Positions 46,793-56,013 of a stretch of 64,000 nt of DNA are shown one piece after another. The notes below the pieces were generated by a model. It was not told the DNA's origin. It saw only the letters and a list, made by a program, of their open reading frames with translations, and made no database searches. Each line of letters starts with the position of its first letter. Positions within the stretch are counted from its first letter, which is position 1. The DNA is taken from NCBI GenBank assembly GCA_963791225.1, contig CAWBRV010000008.1:186001-250000 (forward strand), read 5' to 3'. Both the position numbers and the translations under genes were made by a program. Origin of the DNA: PALSA-612 sp963791225. Its GTDB lineage: Bacteria; Actinomycetota; Thermoleophilia; Gaiellales; Gaiellaceae.

Positions 46793-48107
46793 TCAGTCGC
46801 CCGTCCCGAGAGCTCGTGTCTCCACTGAGCGGAGCATGGCCTTGGGGTGTCGCCAGCGGTGGCTCGCCGCGTGGACGCTTTCCATCTGTGGCAGCCGATC
46901 GTGCGGGTGCGCGTTGTACCAGCGCGCGTAGCGATCGGTCAGTGCCCTCGCCGAAAGCCCGTGCGCGTACACGGAGAGGACGATGGTGAAGACCACGGCG
47001 GCCGTGATCGCCGAGACGTTCGGAAGGCCGCCGTCCTCGAGGACGATGATCATGAAGACGATCGACGCGAGCCCGCGCGGACCGAACCAGCCCACGAACG
47101 CAACCGTCCGCCACCTGGCATGGGTGCCGAGCAGCGAGACGGCCACCGGTGCCATGCGCACCACGGTGAGGCTGAGGACGCCGTACAGCGCCTCGTTCCA
47201 GGTGAGCAAGGCGAGCACCGGCCCGACGATGACCGCGCCGAAGACGACGAACGTCACACCGTTCGCCAACCCGCCCACCTCGTCGACGAGATACGTGGTC
47301 TCCCCCTCGGTGTCGCGGTGCCAGGCACCGAACACGAAGCCGGCGACGAACGCCGCGATGAATCCACTCCCCCCGAGCGGCACGGCGAGCCCGTAGGCAA
47401 GCGTCGCGGTGGCCAGCGGCAGGACCTGGCGCCAGGCTCGAATCCATCAGGTCGTGCAGCAACGCGAGCTTCGTCACCAGCGCGCCGACGGCTCCTGCGA
47501 TCGCGCCGAAGAGCACGCCGTAGCCGATCGCATCGACCACGAGCACGATGGCGCTGTGCGCGCTCTCGGTCCCGGCTTCGGCCTCGGCGATCGCAAGCGC
47601 GATGAACAGGAGCGGGACGCAAATGCCGTCGTTGAGCCCCGACTCCACGTTCAGTCCCTGCCGGATGCGGGAGGGAAGGCGTGGGTCGGTCACGACCGCC
47701 TGTCCCAGAGCGGCGTCGGTCGGGGCCAGGATCACCGCGAGGATGAGCACCTCCGCGGCGCTGACCGAGCCGAACAGGCCGGCCCCGAGCGCCCATCCGG
47801 CCAGAATCGTGAGCGGCAGGCCGATCCCGAGCAGCCGCGCCGGCACCGTGTACTCGCGGCGCAACGCGGAGATGTCGATGCGTGAAGCGTCCGCGAACAA
47901 GACGAGGGTCAGGGTCACCTCGGCCAGGAGGCGAACCTGCTCGCTCTTCAGCCCGAAATCGACCCAGCCGAGGCCTTCGTTCCCGATGATCAGACCCGCC
48001 GAAAGGAAGAAGATCGGGCCGGAGATCGGCGTCCGCGCGAGCACGCGCGAGAGGCCCGCATACATGAGCAGGACTCCAGCAATCGCTGCGAGCCCCCAGG
48101 AGTTCAC
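46793..48107 (-). pseudogene. CPA1-type Na+/H+ (cation/proton) antiporter with one frameshift
   Basis: The two frames joined give about 437 residues. N-terminal block from GTG 48107: 'GPIFFLSAGLIIGNEGLGW', 'LAEVTLTLVLFADASRIDIS' and the ion-binding region 'ILAPTDAALGQAVVTDPRLP', then 'RIRQGLNVESGLNDGICVPL' (the conserved ND motif). Near 47430 the frame shifts by +1 (an extra C between 'LMDSS' and 'WRQVLPLATATLAYGLAVP'). The second block has 'GGSGFIAAFVAGFVFGAWHR' and 'FVGWFGPRGLASIVFMIIV'. All family motifs survive and there are no stops, so a sequencing error is quite possible. Confidence 0.82.
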
Positions 48108-48206
48108 CCCCCGATCCTAAGCCCTCCACCGGCAGGTCCCCGCCCGACACCCGATTCGACCGACGTCTTGCGTGCGGCCGACGGCTCGTGGCTGGGCGCC
48201 CGCAAG

Positions 48207-48893
48207 CTAAGTAGGCAGTGTTCGTCCGCCTCGACGGGCTGCTCGTGCGCTGGCGAGTTGGACGATGCCGAAGCTTGCGAGGGTGACCGCGAGGCCGAGG
48301 ATCGCGCCGGCGAGTGCGTCGGAGAGCCAGTGCACCTGGAGGTAGGTCCGGCTCCAGACCATCCCCAACGTTGCCAGGGCCGCCAGGGCGTACCAAGGCC
48401 GTCGCCTCGGGCCGGGGGTGCTGAAGAGGAGCACGAGCGCGATCGTGGTCGCGCCTGCGTAGGCGGCGTGGCCGGAGGGGAAGGACGAGCCGTGCGGGCT
48501 GAGCATCGCTCCGGGGGGACGCGGCCGGTCGACGAGCGCCTTGATCACGTTGCCGAGCAACGGTGTCAGGGCTTCGGTGAGGGCAAACGCGATCAGCGCC
48601 ACCCAGCGGCGCGCGACCAGGAGCACGATGCCGATCGCGGCGAGCGTGACCCCACGCCAGACTCCTCGGCCGAGGGCGTCGAAGACGAGCGCGAGGTGCT
48701 TGAGGAACGGTGTCTGGATGTCCTGCATCAGCTCCGACCAGCTGCTGTCCAGCGAGAGCGGGCCGGTCGGGACGAGGAACGCCGCCAGGACCACCAGCGC
48801 CAGAAGCGCGCTCGCCCAGCCGACGGCACGGGCGGGGCGGGCGAAGAACTCCTCCCGTCGCTCGAGCAACCGCGTCCGGAGCGTCGGCGGCAT
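48207..48893 (-). CDS. PAP2-family membrane phosphatase
   Basis: A 228-residue membrane phosphatase from ATG 48893; the longer upstream frame is antisense of the next gene. The three PAP2 motifs are complete: 'KALVDRPRPPG', 'SSFPSGHAAYAG' (PSGH) and 'SRTYLQVHWLSDALAG' (SR-x5-H-x3-D). There are five or six membrane segments. It removes phosphate from a lipid phosphate such as phosphatidate or undecaprenyl pyrophosphate. It lies 22 nt downstream of a lipid-kinase gene, so kinase and phosphatase acting on the same lipid pool is a natural reading. Confidence 0.88.
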   Translation of the reverse strand: MPPTLRTRLLERREEFFARPARAVGWASALLALVVLAAFLVPTGPLSLDSSWSELMQDIQTPFLKHLALVFDALGRGVWRGVTLAAIGIVLLVARRWVALIAFALTEALTPLLGNVIKALVDRPRPPGAMLSPHGSSFPSGHAAYAGATTIALVLLFSTPGPRRRPWYALAALATLGMVWSRTYLQVHWLSDALAGAILGLAVTLASFGIVQLASARAARRGGRTLPT

Positions 48894-48915
48894 CGTCGTC
48901 CCGGGCGCCGGAGCC

Positions 48916-50194
48916 TTACGTCCGGCCCGCGGCGATCGCGAGCAGTCGTCCGAGCACGTGGTGCAGCTGCCCGGGCACCGTGGCCGACGGTGAGGCTCCC
49001 GGGTGAGTGGGCGCGATGCGCACCCGCAACGCACCCGGACGGCTGACGAATCGAAGCGGCGGGTCGAGGACGAGCGCCTCCCCGTCGACGCCCACGGGCA
49101 CCGGTTCCGACGAAGTGACCTCGAAGGCGGGCGTCGACCACTGACGCCAGCGGCGGCCCGGTCCCTGCGACGACGAATCCCCCGACGGTGCCTTCAGCAC
49201 CGCCACACCGAGCTCGCCCTCGTCCATCCGCGGCCGCGTGCCCGATCCGATGGCGTGCCCGAGGCGGTAGGAGTTGTTCGAGACCAGGATCATCGCCGCC
49301 GACTCGTTGGGGGTGCCGTCCTCGTCGCGCCAGCCCAGCTCACTCGTCGACCCACTCGGCCGCGGGCCGAGCACGTCGGGCGCCGTGTTGAGGATGGTGC
49401 GCAGCTTCGCGTCGCGGTACCCCTCCCGCTGGACCGCCTCGGCGTAGAGGCCGAGCGACGCGTTGTTCACGAACACGCGACCGTTGACCTCGGCCAGGTC
49501 GACGCGGCGTTCCCCTCCGTCGACGAACGCGTCGAGGGCGCCGACGACGTCGTCGCGATCCACTCCGAGGTCGAGCGCGAAGTGGTTGCGGGTGCCGGCC
49601 GGGATGCAGGCGAACGGCAGGTCGTGCTCGGCGGCGATCGACGCCACGAGTGCCTGGGTTCCGTCGCCGCCCGCCGCCGCGAGCCCGTCGGCCCCTCGGG
49701 TCGACGGCGTCGCGCACCAGCTGCTCGAGGTCGTCGCCGGGCTTCAGCTCGATCGGCTCGATCCCTCGCGCGCGTGCCGCGTCGGCGAGGTTGTTGCTGA
49801 CGGCCTTGCCTCCGCCGGACCGCGGGTTCCACACCACGATCGGACGGCGAGGTGGGTCGGCGGCGGGCAGCACGGCGTGGACCGCGAACGCGCGCCTGGC
49901 GGCCGACACGCTCGCGAGCAGGAGCGCGACGGCCGCGAGACCGACACCGAAGCGGTCACCCGTGACCACGACGACGACTGCTGCGACGAGCAGTAGCGCC
50001 ACTGCGAGGAGCAGGACGTGCCGGACGTGGCCCCGTCGCCGGACCGCATGCCACGCCGCGGCGAGACCCCCGACCAGCAGGGCGACCACCACCAGGCCGC
50101 GGGGAAACTCCAGGACGATCTCGACGACGGCCACGACGACACTGGCCACGAACAACACCACAGCCACCCCAGCGGTAACACGCCGACCGAACAT
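48916..50194 (-). pseudogene. diacylglycerol-kinase-family lipid kinase with N-terminal membrane domain, one frameshift
   Basis: Joined frames give about 425 residues. The first 110 contain three or four membrane segments ('VAVVLFVASVVVAVVEIVL', 'VLLLAVALLLVAAVVVVVTG'), then 'PIVVWNPRSGGGKAVSNN' opens the kinase domain. Near 49695 a +1 shift (extra C in 'GACCCG') breaks the frame right before the nucleotide motif; the second block has 'GLAAAGGDGTQALVASIAAE', 'CIPAGTRNHFALDLGVDRDD' and 'GRVFVNNASLGLYAEAVQRE'. GGDGT and GTRNHFA are the YegS/DgkB hallmarks. An N-terminal membrane domain is less common in the family. Coupled to the PAP2 gene. Confidence 0.8.
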
Positions 50195-50455
50195 CCAGTG
50201 GTCACCCCTTTCCCGGGCCGAGGTCTCTCGAGTTGTTCACGCGACGTCCGCGAGCGTGCATCGGCTGGAGAGATCTCGACGACTTGTTTCTCGGCACGCG
50301 CGCACCCGAGGGCACCCTCCCAACGATAGAGCACCCAGACGCCGCCGTTCGTGGTGCCCGTCTTCGTCGAGGCGTAGACGGTCAGCGAGGGCGCGACGTC
50401 GTGAGCTCGAGGCGTACCCAGCGACACTCGCCAGAGCTCGCGCCGCAGCCGCTCG

Positions 50456-50824
50456 TCAGCTCAGGTAGCTCGTCAGCTCGATCGTGTGCCCGTCTGGGTC
50501 GCGGAAGTAGACCGAGTGCGCGTTGCCGTGATCCTCGAAGCGGAAGTCGACGCCGTGGCCGCGCAGGTGCTCCTGCGCACGGTCGAGGTCGTCGACGACG
50601 AGCGCCACGTGGCGGAAGCCGACGGACTCGGACGACCGCTCCGGCGCCGGCGACCGCGCCTGGAAGAGCGCGATGCACCTCCCGAACTCGCCCATGAACA
50701 CCGGCTCGGCGTCCTCCGTCGGCTCGTTGCGCTGCTCGAGTCCGAGCACGTCGCGGTACCACGCGATCGACCTCGCTCGGTCGCCGACGTTCAGCGACAC
50801 GTGGTCGAGTCTCTGCAGTTCCAA
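50456..50824 (-). CDS. VOC-family (glyoxalase/bleomycin-resistance fold) protein
   Basis: A 122-residue single-module VOC protein: 'QRLDHVSLNVGDRARSIAWY' at the start, 'VGFRHVALVVDDLDRAQEHL' in the middle and 'YFRDPDGHTIELTSYL' at the end. Probable metal ligands are H8 (LDHVSL), the His of 'FRHVALVV' and the Glu of 'TIELTSY'. It could be a lyase, isomerase or fosfomycin-type resistance protein; the sequence does not decide. It stands alone, divergent from the LLM oxidoreductase. The 261 bp before the lipid-kinase start holds no gene I can defend. Confidence 0.78.
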   Translation of the reverse strand: MELQRLDHVSLNVGDRARSIAWYRDVLGLEQRNEPTEDAEPVFMGEFGRCIALFQARSPAPERSSESVGFRHVALVVDDLDRAQEHLRGHGVDFRFEDHGNAHSVYFRDPDGHTIELTSYLS

Positions 50825-50991
50825 CGCGCCTCCTTCGTCGTCCGGTCCTGCCCTCGGAGCTCACACTACGCATGCGAGCGGGCCGGCCCGGGAGGGTAAC
50901 GATGACGCGACTCGCCGCTCGTGCCGTGGCGTCAGGCGATCTGTCTGAGTTGATGCGGCCCGGCCGGGCCGCGGTGCGGCAGCATGCGGGG

Positions 50992-51855
50992 ATGCGCTAT
51001 TCGATCAATGTCCCGAACTTCGGGGACTTCGCCGATACCAGGACGGTTGCGGCAGTGGCCTCAGCGGCGGAGCAGGCGGGCTGGGACGGGCTGTTCGTAT
51101 GGGATCACGTGCTGCACAGACGCCATCGTCGTCCCTTTGGGGACCCTTGGATGCTGCTGACCGCTGCGGCGCTGGCCACGTCGCGGATCAGGCTGGGGAC
51201 GCTCGTCACCCCGGTCGCCCGGAGGCGCCCGCAGCAGCTCGCCCGCCAGGTGGCCACCCTGGACGCTGTCAGCGGCGGGAGGGTGATCTTCGCTGCGGGC
51301 CTGGGCGGGCCGATCGAGGACGAGTTCGGCAGCTTTGGCGAGCCGACCGATCCGGTCGTGCTGGCCGAGCGCCTCGACGAGGGCCTCGACCTGCTGGAGC
51401 GCTATTGGTCAGGCGAGGCGGTGAATCATGACGGAAGGCACTATCAGGTCCGGGACGTCACCTTGTTGCCCGCCTCGATCCAACGCCCGCGTCCCCCGGT
51501 CTGGATCGGCGGGTTCTGGCCGCACCGCCGACCGATGCGGCGAGCCGCCCGCTGGGATGGCGCGGTCCCGTTGTTCACCGACGCCCGGCATGGACACGCG
51601 CCGCCCGTCGACCAGGTTCGCGACCTGGTCGCCTACATCTACCAGCACCGCAGCGATGACCGGCACGACCGCCCGTTCGAGATCGTTCTTGGCGGCGCCA
51701 GTCCGGGCGACCCCGCCAAGGCTCGTGACCTACTTGGGCCGCTGATGGACGCCGGCGCAACCTGGTGGGACGAACGGCAACTCCAGAGCAGCGAAGAGAT
51801 CGACCAGCTAGCCCCAGTGTTGAGCCGCATCGAACAAGGCCCACCTGCCCTCTAG
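50992..51855 (+). CDS. LLM-class flavin-dependent oxidoreductase
   Basis: A 287-residue luciferase-like barrel from ATG 50992; 40 upstream in-frame codons are not family-like. Motifs: 'RYSINVPNFGDFADTRTVA', 'AGWDGLFVWDHVLHRR', 'RIRLGTLVTPVARRRPQQLA', 'TLDAVSGGRVIFAAGLGG' and 'PPVWIGGFWPHRRPMRRAAR'. It uses FMN or F420; actinobacterial members of this branch are often F420-dependent, but I cannot tell which. Codon use includes somewhat more A/T-ending codons than neighbours, a mild hint of different origin. Confidence 0.82.
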   Translation: MRYSINVPNFGDFADTRTVAAVASAAEQAGWDGLFVWDHVLHRRHRRPFGDPWMLLTAAALATSRIRLGTLVTPVARRRPQQLARQVATLDAVSGGRVIFAAGLGGPIEDEFGSFGEPTDPVVLAERLDEGLDLLERYWSGEAVNHDGRHYQVRDVTLLPASIQRPRPPVWIGGFWPHRRPMRRAARWDGAVPLFTDARHGHAPPVDQVRDLVAYIYQHRSDDRHDRPFEIVLGGASPGDPAKARDLLGPLMDAGATWWDERQLQSSEEIDQLAPVLSRIEQGPPAL

Positions 51856-52037
51856 CAGCGGCCATGGCGTCCGGACTCTGGTCGGTTCCGGCATCGAGGG
51901 TCGCTCGGCAGGATTGGCACCGGGGCCGAGGGAAGGGAAGCGACTGACGGACGCCGGACGGAGTACCCGCCAGGCAGGAGTATCCCAAGGGTTCTTCACC
52001 AAGCGAGCCCAGAGGGCGCGCGCGGTGTTCCTGCTTT

Positions 52038-52375
52038 CTATCGTCCGCCTTGGATGGTGAGGCCGTAGATGGTTGCTCGTGATTCCGGGTTTGCGAGGAG
52101 GCTGCCGTCGGGCTTCGCCAGCGCGAAGGTGAGGTCGCGTCGGCCGGTGAGGAGCTTATTGGCGGGAAGGTATGCGAGTCCGGGCTCGTTCCCAAGCTGC
52201 AGCTCGACGCTGACGCGGTCGGCGAGGCTGCCGATGAAGGCGAGCATGCGTCCGCCTCCTTCGGTGAGCGTGTAGCCGGTGACCGTGTAGCGGACCACGG
52301 TCGGCGGCGTGATCGTCTCGCCGTCCTTCGGCGAGAGCACCCGGAGCGTCGGCACGACGGCGGACGTGATCTGAC
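52038..52375 (-). pseudogene. 5'-truncated fragment of an unknown (probably extracellular) protein
   Basis: A minus-strand frame that ends at TAG 52038 and has protein-like text only downstream of about 52375: 'TLRVLSPKDGETITPPTVV', 'GGGRMLAFIGSLADRVSVE' and 'ANPESRATIYGLTIQGGR'. The 'SPKDGETI-PP' opening resembles extracellular Ig-like or cell-surface domains. Upstream (52375 and beyond) the same frame is only antisense of the plus-strand fragment, so the gene has lost its 5' part. No start codon is evident. Confidence 0.55.
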
Positions 52376-53217
52376 CGCGAATCACCCGCAGGCCGCCGTC
52401 AACCCGAGCAACGGTGACATCTACGTCACGTTCGACAACAAGGGAGCCGGCACCGATAAGGCCGATGTCTTCCTCGTCGTGTCGACGGACGACGGCGCCA
52501 CCTGGAGTGCGGCAACGAAGGTCAACGACGACGCGACGACGACCGACCAGTGGGGCCCGACACTGGCGGTGGCGCCCGACGGCCACTCGCTCGGCGTCTT
52601 CTACTACAGCCGCCAGGAAGACCCGGTCAGCGACAACCTGTTCAAGTTCTACGGCCGGATCGGCACGATCAGTGGCTCCACCGTCACCTTCGGCAGCAGC
52701 ATCGCGGTCAGCGACGTCGCGTCCCTGCCCGAGTTCGGCCGGGACAGCGTCGTCAACAGCGTCTATATGGGCGACTACGACGTGGCCGTGGCCACGGCGG
52801 GCGCTTTCCACGTGACCTGGGCCGACAACCGTGATCCTCTTGCCGGCGGCTCCCCCCGGATGGATCCCAACGTCTACTCCGACACCATTCCCCTGGCCGG
52901 TGGGACGATCACGGTCACCAAGCACCTGGTCTCGAACCCGATCGATCCGGCGAAGTTCAACCTCAAGGTCGATGGGACCACCTACGCGACCAACGTCGGC
53001 AACGGCGGAACGACAGGCGCGGTCAGCGTCGCGGCCGGCACACACAGCGTCTCCGAGACCAGCAGGCACGAGCGCCGACCTCAGCAAATACACGGCGAGG
53101 ATCGCGTGCTCCGACGGCTCGGCCGGCCTCGGGACGAGCCTGAGCGGAATCACGGTCAACGCCGGTGACAGCGTCACCTGCACGATCACGAACACGCGGA
53201 AGCTCTTCAAGACTTAG
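52365..53217 (+). pseudogene. 5'-truncated, frameshifted BNR/sialidase-like secreted protein fragment
   Basis: A plus-strand frame with recognisable repeats of the Asp-box type ('VVSTDDGATWSAATKVND') preceded by 'NHPQAAVNPSNGDIYVTFDN', then 'FHVTWADNRDPLAGGSPRM' and an adhesin-like tail ('ITVTKHLVSNPIDPAKFNLK', 'ITVNAGDSVTCTITNT'). The beginning abuts the minus-strand fragment at about 52370, with no signal peptide or start. Near 53060 a +1 shift separates 'AAGTHSVSET' from 'AGTSADLSKYTARIACSDG'. It looks like the 3' half of a large surface protein. Confidence 0.6.
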
Positions 53218-53240
53218 CGACGACAACCTAGACCCCGGTG

Positions 53241-53275
53241 GGTGGGCGGGGGGAGAGCATTCTCCTCCGCCCACC
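53241..53275. terminator. strong hairpin after the BNR fragment
   Basis: Arms GGTGGGCGG (53241-53249) and CCGCCCACC (53267-53275) pair perfectly around a 17-nt loop that can pair further. It lies 24 nt after the stop at 53217 and is the main feature of the 303-bp gap before the tRNA gene. No T-run follows, as is usual in high-GC actinobacteria. The rest of the gap shows nothing I can name. Confidence 0.6.
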
Positions 53276-53520
53276 GATCTCACTAGCGCGCAGTCCCGAC
53301 CCGGCCCTCGCTTTTGTCGCAGTTCCGAGCTCAGGAGCAGCTCGAAACAAAAGTAACGCGAAGGAGGCGATCTCTCCTGACACGGTCTCGGGTAGGCGAG
53401 CCATCGGCGCCGACAGGCACCATGCCAGCCTAGAGAACCGCACGCCCCCTGGCTGTCTCCGCGGCCTGCAGAGACAACGCATCGCCTTCGGATTCGGCTC
53501 TGTAAGCGACGTTTGAAGGA

Positions 53521-53593
53521 TGGGCCGTGAAGGATTCGAACCTTCGACCTTGGGATTAAGAGTCCCCTGCTCTACCAACTGAGCTAACGGCCC
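53521..53593 (-). tRNA. tRNA-Lys (anticodon CTT)
   Basis: A 73-nt cloverleaf on the minus strand. The acceptor stem GGGCCGT (53587-53593) pairs with ACGGCCC, and the discriminator base is A (53521). The D-arm is 'AGCTCAGTTGGTAGAGC', the anticodon loop 'CTCTTAA' gives CTT, and the T-arm 'GGTTCGAATCC' is canonical. CCA is not encoded. Confidence 0.97.
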
Positions 53594-53607
53594 GCGGGCC
53601 GACCAGT

Positions 53608-54942
53608 CTAGCCTCCGAGCAGAAAGCGTTGGACGGCGGCCTGAGCGGTGGCTGCACGTTGGGTCGAGTGGCCGGAGCCGTGGACGATCACGAGCTTGCC
53701 GTGCGGCAGCAGCTTCAGCTCGGCCTTCGGCCAGGGAAGTGGCGTCGACAGGTCGCGGTCGCCGGCGAGCAGGAGCGCCGGCGCGAGAATCCTCGCGCCC
53801 GCGGCCGGCTGAGGCGTCGGCGCCGTCGGCGGCCAGTACAGGCACTGCTGCATGATCCCGTTCCCGACCACAGTCGCCCGGTCGAAGGGGCCGAGCGCGC
53901 TCGCCGGCAGCGCGGCTGCGTAGCGCTTCAGTGCCGCCACGCGGCCCGCGAGCGGCGCCGACGAGTCTCCCCAGGGGAAGCGCCAGTCCTCGCAGAGCGT
54001 GCTCGCGTGCAGGCCCTGGCTCAGCGCGGAGGCGGACTCGGACGCCTCCGCGCCCCGGATCGCCGCGAGCATGTCGTTCATCGCCTGAGGGCGGCCGCGC
54101 CGCGCCTCGTGCAGCGCGAGGGGGAGGTCCACCTGGGTGCGATAGGTCGGGTCGAGCACGCTGAGGACGACGATCGCGTCGAGCAGGGCCGGCCCGTTGC
54201 GATAGCGCGCGACGTCGGCAGCGAGGTCGTCGGCGCAACCACCGCAGACGTCCCGGAGCACCTGCGTGACGCGCGGAAACGCCTCCGTCTCGAGCTGCCC
54301 GCTCGCCGCGTGCGGGACGACCGAGTCGAGCACGAGCCGCGAGACGCGGCTCGGATAGGCGAGGGCATAGCGTTCGGCGACGTACGTGCCGTACGACGTT
54401 CCGTCGATCGCCAGGCGCGAGACACCGAGGGCCTGCCGGAGCCGGTCGAGGTCGCGAACGACGTCGTCCGTGCCGAAGAACGCTCGCTTGGGGCCGATCG
54501 CCGCGGCGCAGGCGCGAACGGCACCGGCCGTCGGTGGCTGGAGGTCGGAGAAGCCCATCTGGGCCTGCAGCTCGGGGCACCGGAGCGCCCCGCCGCCGGT
54601 GCCGCGCTGGTCGATCGTCACGATTCGGTACTGCTGCGCCACCGGGCCGAGGCGACTCGACAGCCGCGCGATGTAGGGGACGCCGGGCTGCCCCGGGCCG
54701 CCGGTGAGGACGAACAGGTCACCTCGCGGCGCTGTTCCGCCCCGCCGGGCGGCGACGGCGAGCCGGAGCATCCCGGGCGAGCGCCCCGAGTAGTCGAGCG
54801 GCACCGTCAGCGTCGAGCACTCGAACCCGGCCTGCCCCGGACACGCGTGGGCGCCGGCCAGTGCCGGACCCCTGGTCCCGTTCGCCCCTCCCGCGAGAAC
54901 AGCCGCAGTCAGGGCGCAGATGCAGACGACGAGCGACCTCAT
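53608..54942 (-). CDS. secreted alpha/beta hydrolase (S33 / TAP-like proteinase family)
   Basis: A 444-residue exported hydrolase resembling Streptomyces tripeptidyl aminopeptidase and related lipases. Residues 1-22 are a signal peptide. The catalytic triad can be placed: S183 in 'IDGTSYGTYVAERYAL', D397 in 'LLAGDRDLSTPLPWPKAE' and H425 in 'VHGSGHSTQRAAT'. 'FVLTGGPGQPGVPY' is the oxyanion region and 'RIVTIDQRGTGGGALRCP' is diagnostic of the family; six or more cysteines suggest disulfides. It acts outside the cytoplasm on peptides or esters. It starts 20 nt before the divergent epimerase gene and ends 14 nt from tRNA-Lys. Confidence 0.88.
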   Translation of the reverse strand: MRSLVVCICALTAAVLAGGANGTRGPALAGAHACPGQAGFECSTLTVPLDYSGRSPGMLRLAVAARRGGTAPRGDLFVLTGGPGQPGVPYIARLSSRLGPVAQQYRIVTIDQRGTGGGALRCPELQAQMGFSDLQPPTAGAVRACAAAIGPKRAFFGTDDVVRDLDRLRQALGVSRLAIDGTSYGTYVAERYALAYPSRVSRLVLDSVVPHAASGQLETEAFPRVTQVLRDVCGGCADDLAADVARYRNGPALLDAIVVLSVLDPTYRTQVDLPLALHEARRGRPQAMNDMLAAIRGAEASESASALSQGLHASTLCEDWRFPWGDSSAPLAGRVAALKRYAAALPASALGPFDRATVVGNGIMQQCLYWPPTAPTPQPAAGARILAPALLLAGDRDLSTPLPWPKAELKLLPHGKLVIVHGSGHSTQRAATAQAAVQRFLLGG

Positions 54943-54962
54943 GCCTCTCTAGGCTGAGACGG

Positions 54963-56013
54963 ATGCGCGTCCTCTCGGTTGTCGGAAACCGGCCGCAGTT
55001 CGTCAAGTCGGCTCCGCTCTCGGTCGCGCTCCGGGATGCCGGCATGGAGGAGATCGTCGTCCATACCGGCCAGCACTACGATCGCGAGCTCTCCCAGGTC
55101 TTCTTCGACGAGCTCGGACTGGCCGAAACGGTCAACCTCGACCTCAGAACGGCCGATGTCGACCGGATGCGTGCCCGTCTCGAGGAACAGGTCGACTTGA
55201 CCCGGCCCGACGGCGTCGTCGTCTTCGGCGATACGAACTCGACGCTCGCCGGAACGCGGGCCGCCGTCGCCCAGGGCGTCCCGGTCGCGCACGTCGAGGC
55301 GGGGCTGAGGAGCGGCGACCTCTCCATGCCGGAGGAGCACAACCGCATCGAGGTCGACCGCCTCGCCAATCTCCTCCTCTGCCCGGACGAACGCAGCGCC
55401 GAGACACTTCGCCGCGAGGGCGTATCCGGCCGGGTCGAGGTCGTCGGCGACGTGATGTACGACGCGTGCCTCGAACTGGCGCCGAGAGCGCGCGAGCGGT
55501 CGACGGCGCTCGACGACCTCGGCGTTCGAGCCCGGCCGCTACGTGCTCGCCACGATCCACCGCGAGGCGAACGTCCGGCCCGAGCGGCTCGCACGCATCC
55601 TCGACGGCCTGTCCCGGCTGGACGAGCCCGTCCTGTTCCCGGCCCATCCGCGCACGGCCGCGACGATCACGGCCGAGGGCCTGTCCCTGGGACCTGTCCG
55701 GATCAGCCAGCCCTTGTCCTACCTCGACTTCGCAGCACTCGCGTCGCAGGCGCGGGTGATCGTCACCGACTCGGGCGGGATCCAGAAGGAGGCGTACTGG
55801 TACGGCGTCCCCTGCGTGACCGCGCGGCCGTCCACCGAGTGGGTCGACACCGTCGAGCTGGGCGCCAACGTGCTGGTCGACGACGATCCGGACCGGCTCG
55901 CCGAGGCCGTCCGCACCGCGAGAATGCCCGCCGAGCAGCCCGAGCTCTACGGTGACGGGCACGCCTCGGAGAGGGTGGCAGCGGCGCTCCTCGCTAGCCT
56001 TGCCGCGTCATGA
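54963..56013 (+). pseudogene. UDP-GlcNAc 2-epimerase (WecB/WbpI type), one frameshift
   Basis: Joined frames give 349 residues, normal for a non-hydrolysing UDP-GlcNAc 2-epimerase. The first block has 'VVGNRPQFVKSAPLSVALRD', 'EIVVHTGQHYDRELSQVFFD', 'VVVFGDTNSTLAGTRAAVAQ' and 'AHVEAGLRSGDLSMPEEHNR'. Near 55525 a +1 shift occurs between 'LDDLG' and 'FEPGRYVLATIHREANV'. The second block has 'RVIVTDSGGIQKEAYWYGVP', the family signature. Its stop overlaps the dehydrogenase start by 4 nt. It opens a four-gene sugar-nucleotide block with WbpA-, WbpB- and WbpD-like genes. Confidence 0.85.

Noticed and set aside
50230..50427. Minus-strand protein-like stretch ('VYASTKTGTTNGGVWVLYRW') ahead of the lipid-kinase start
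   Set aside because: It has plausible codon use and might be a gene remnant, but there is no clear start, family or stop of its own, so I did not list it as a feature.
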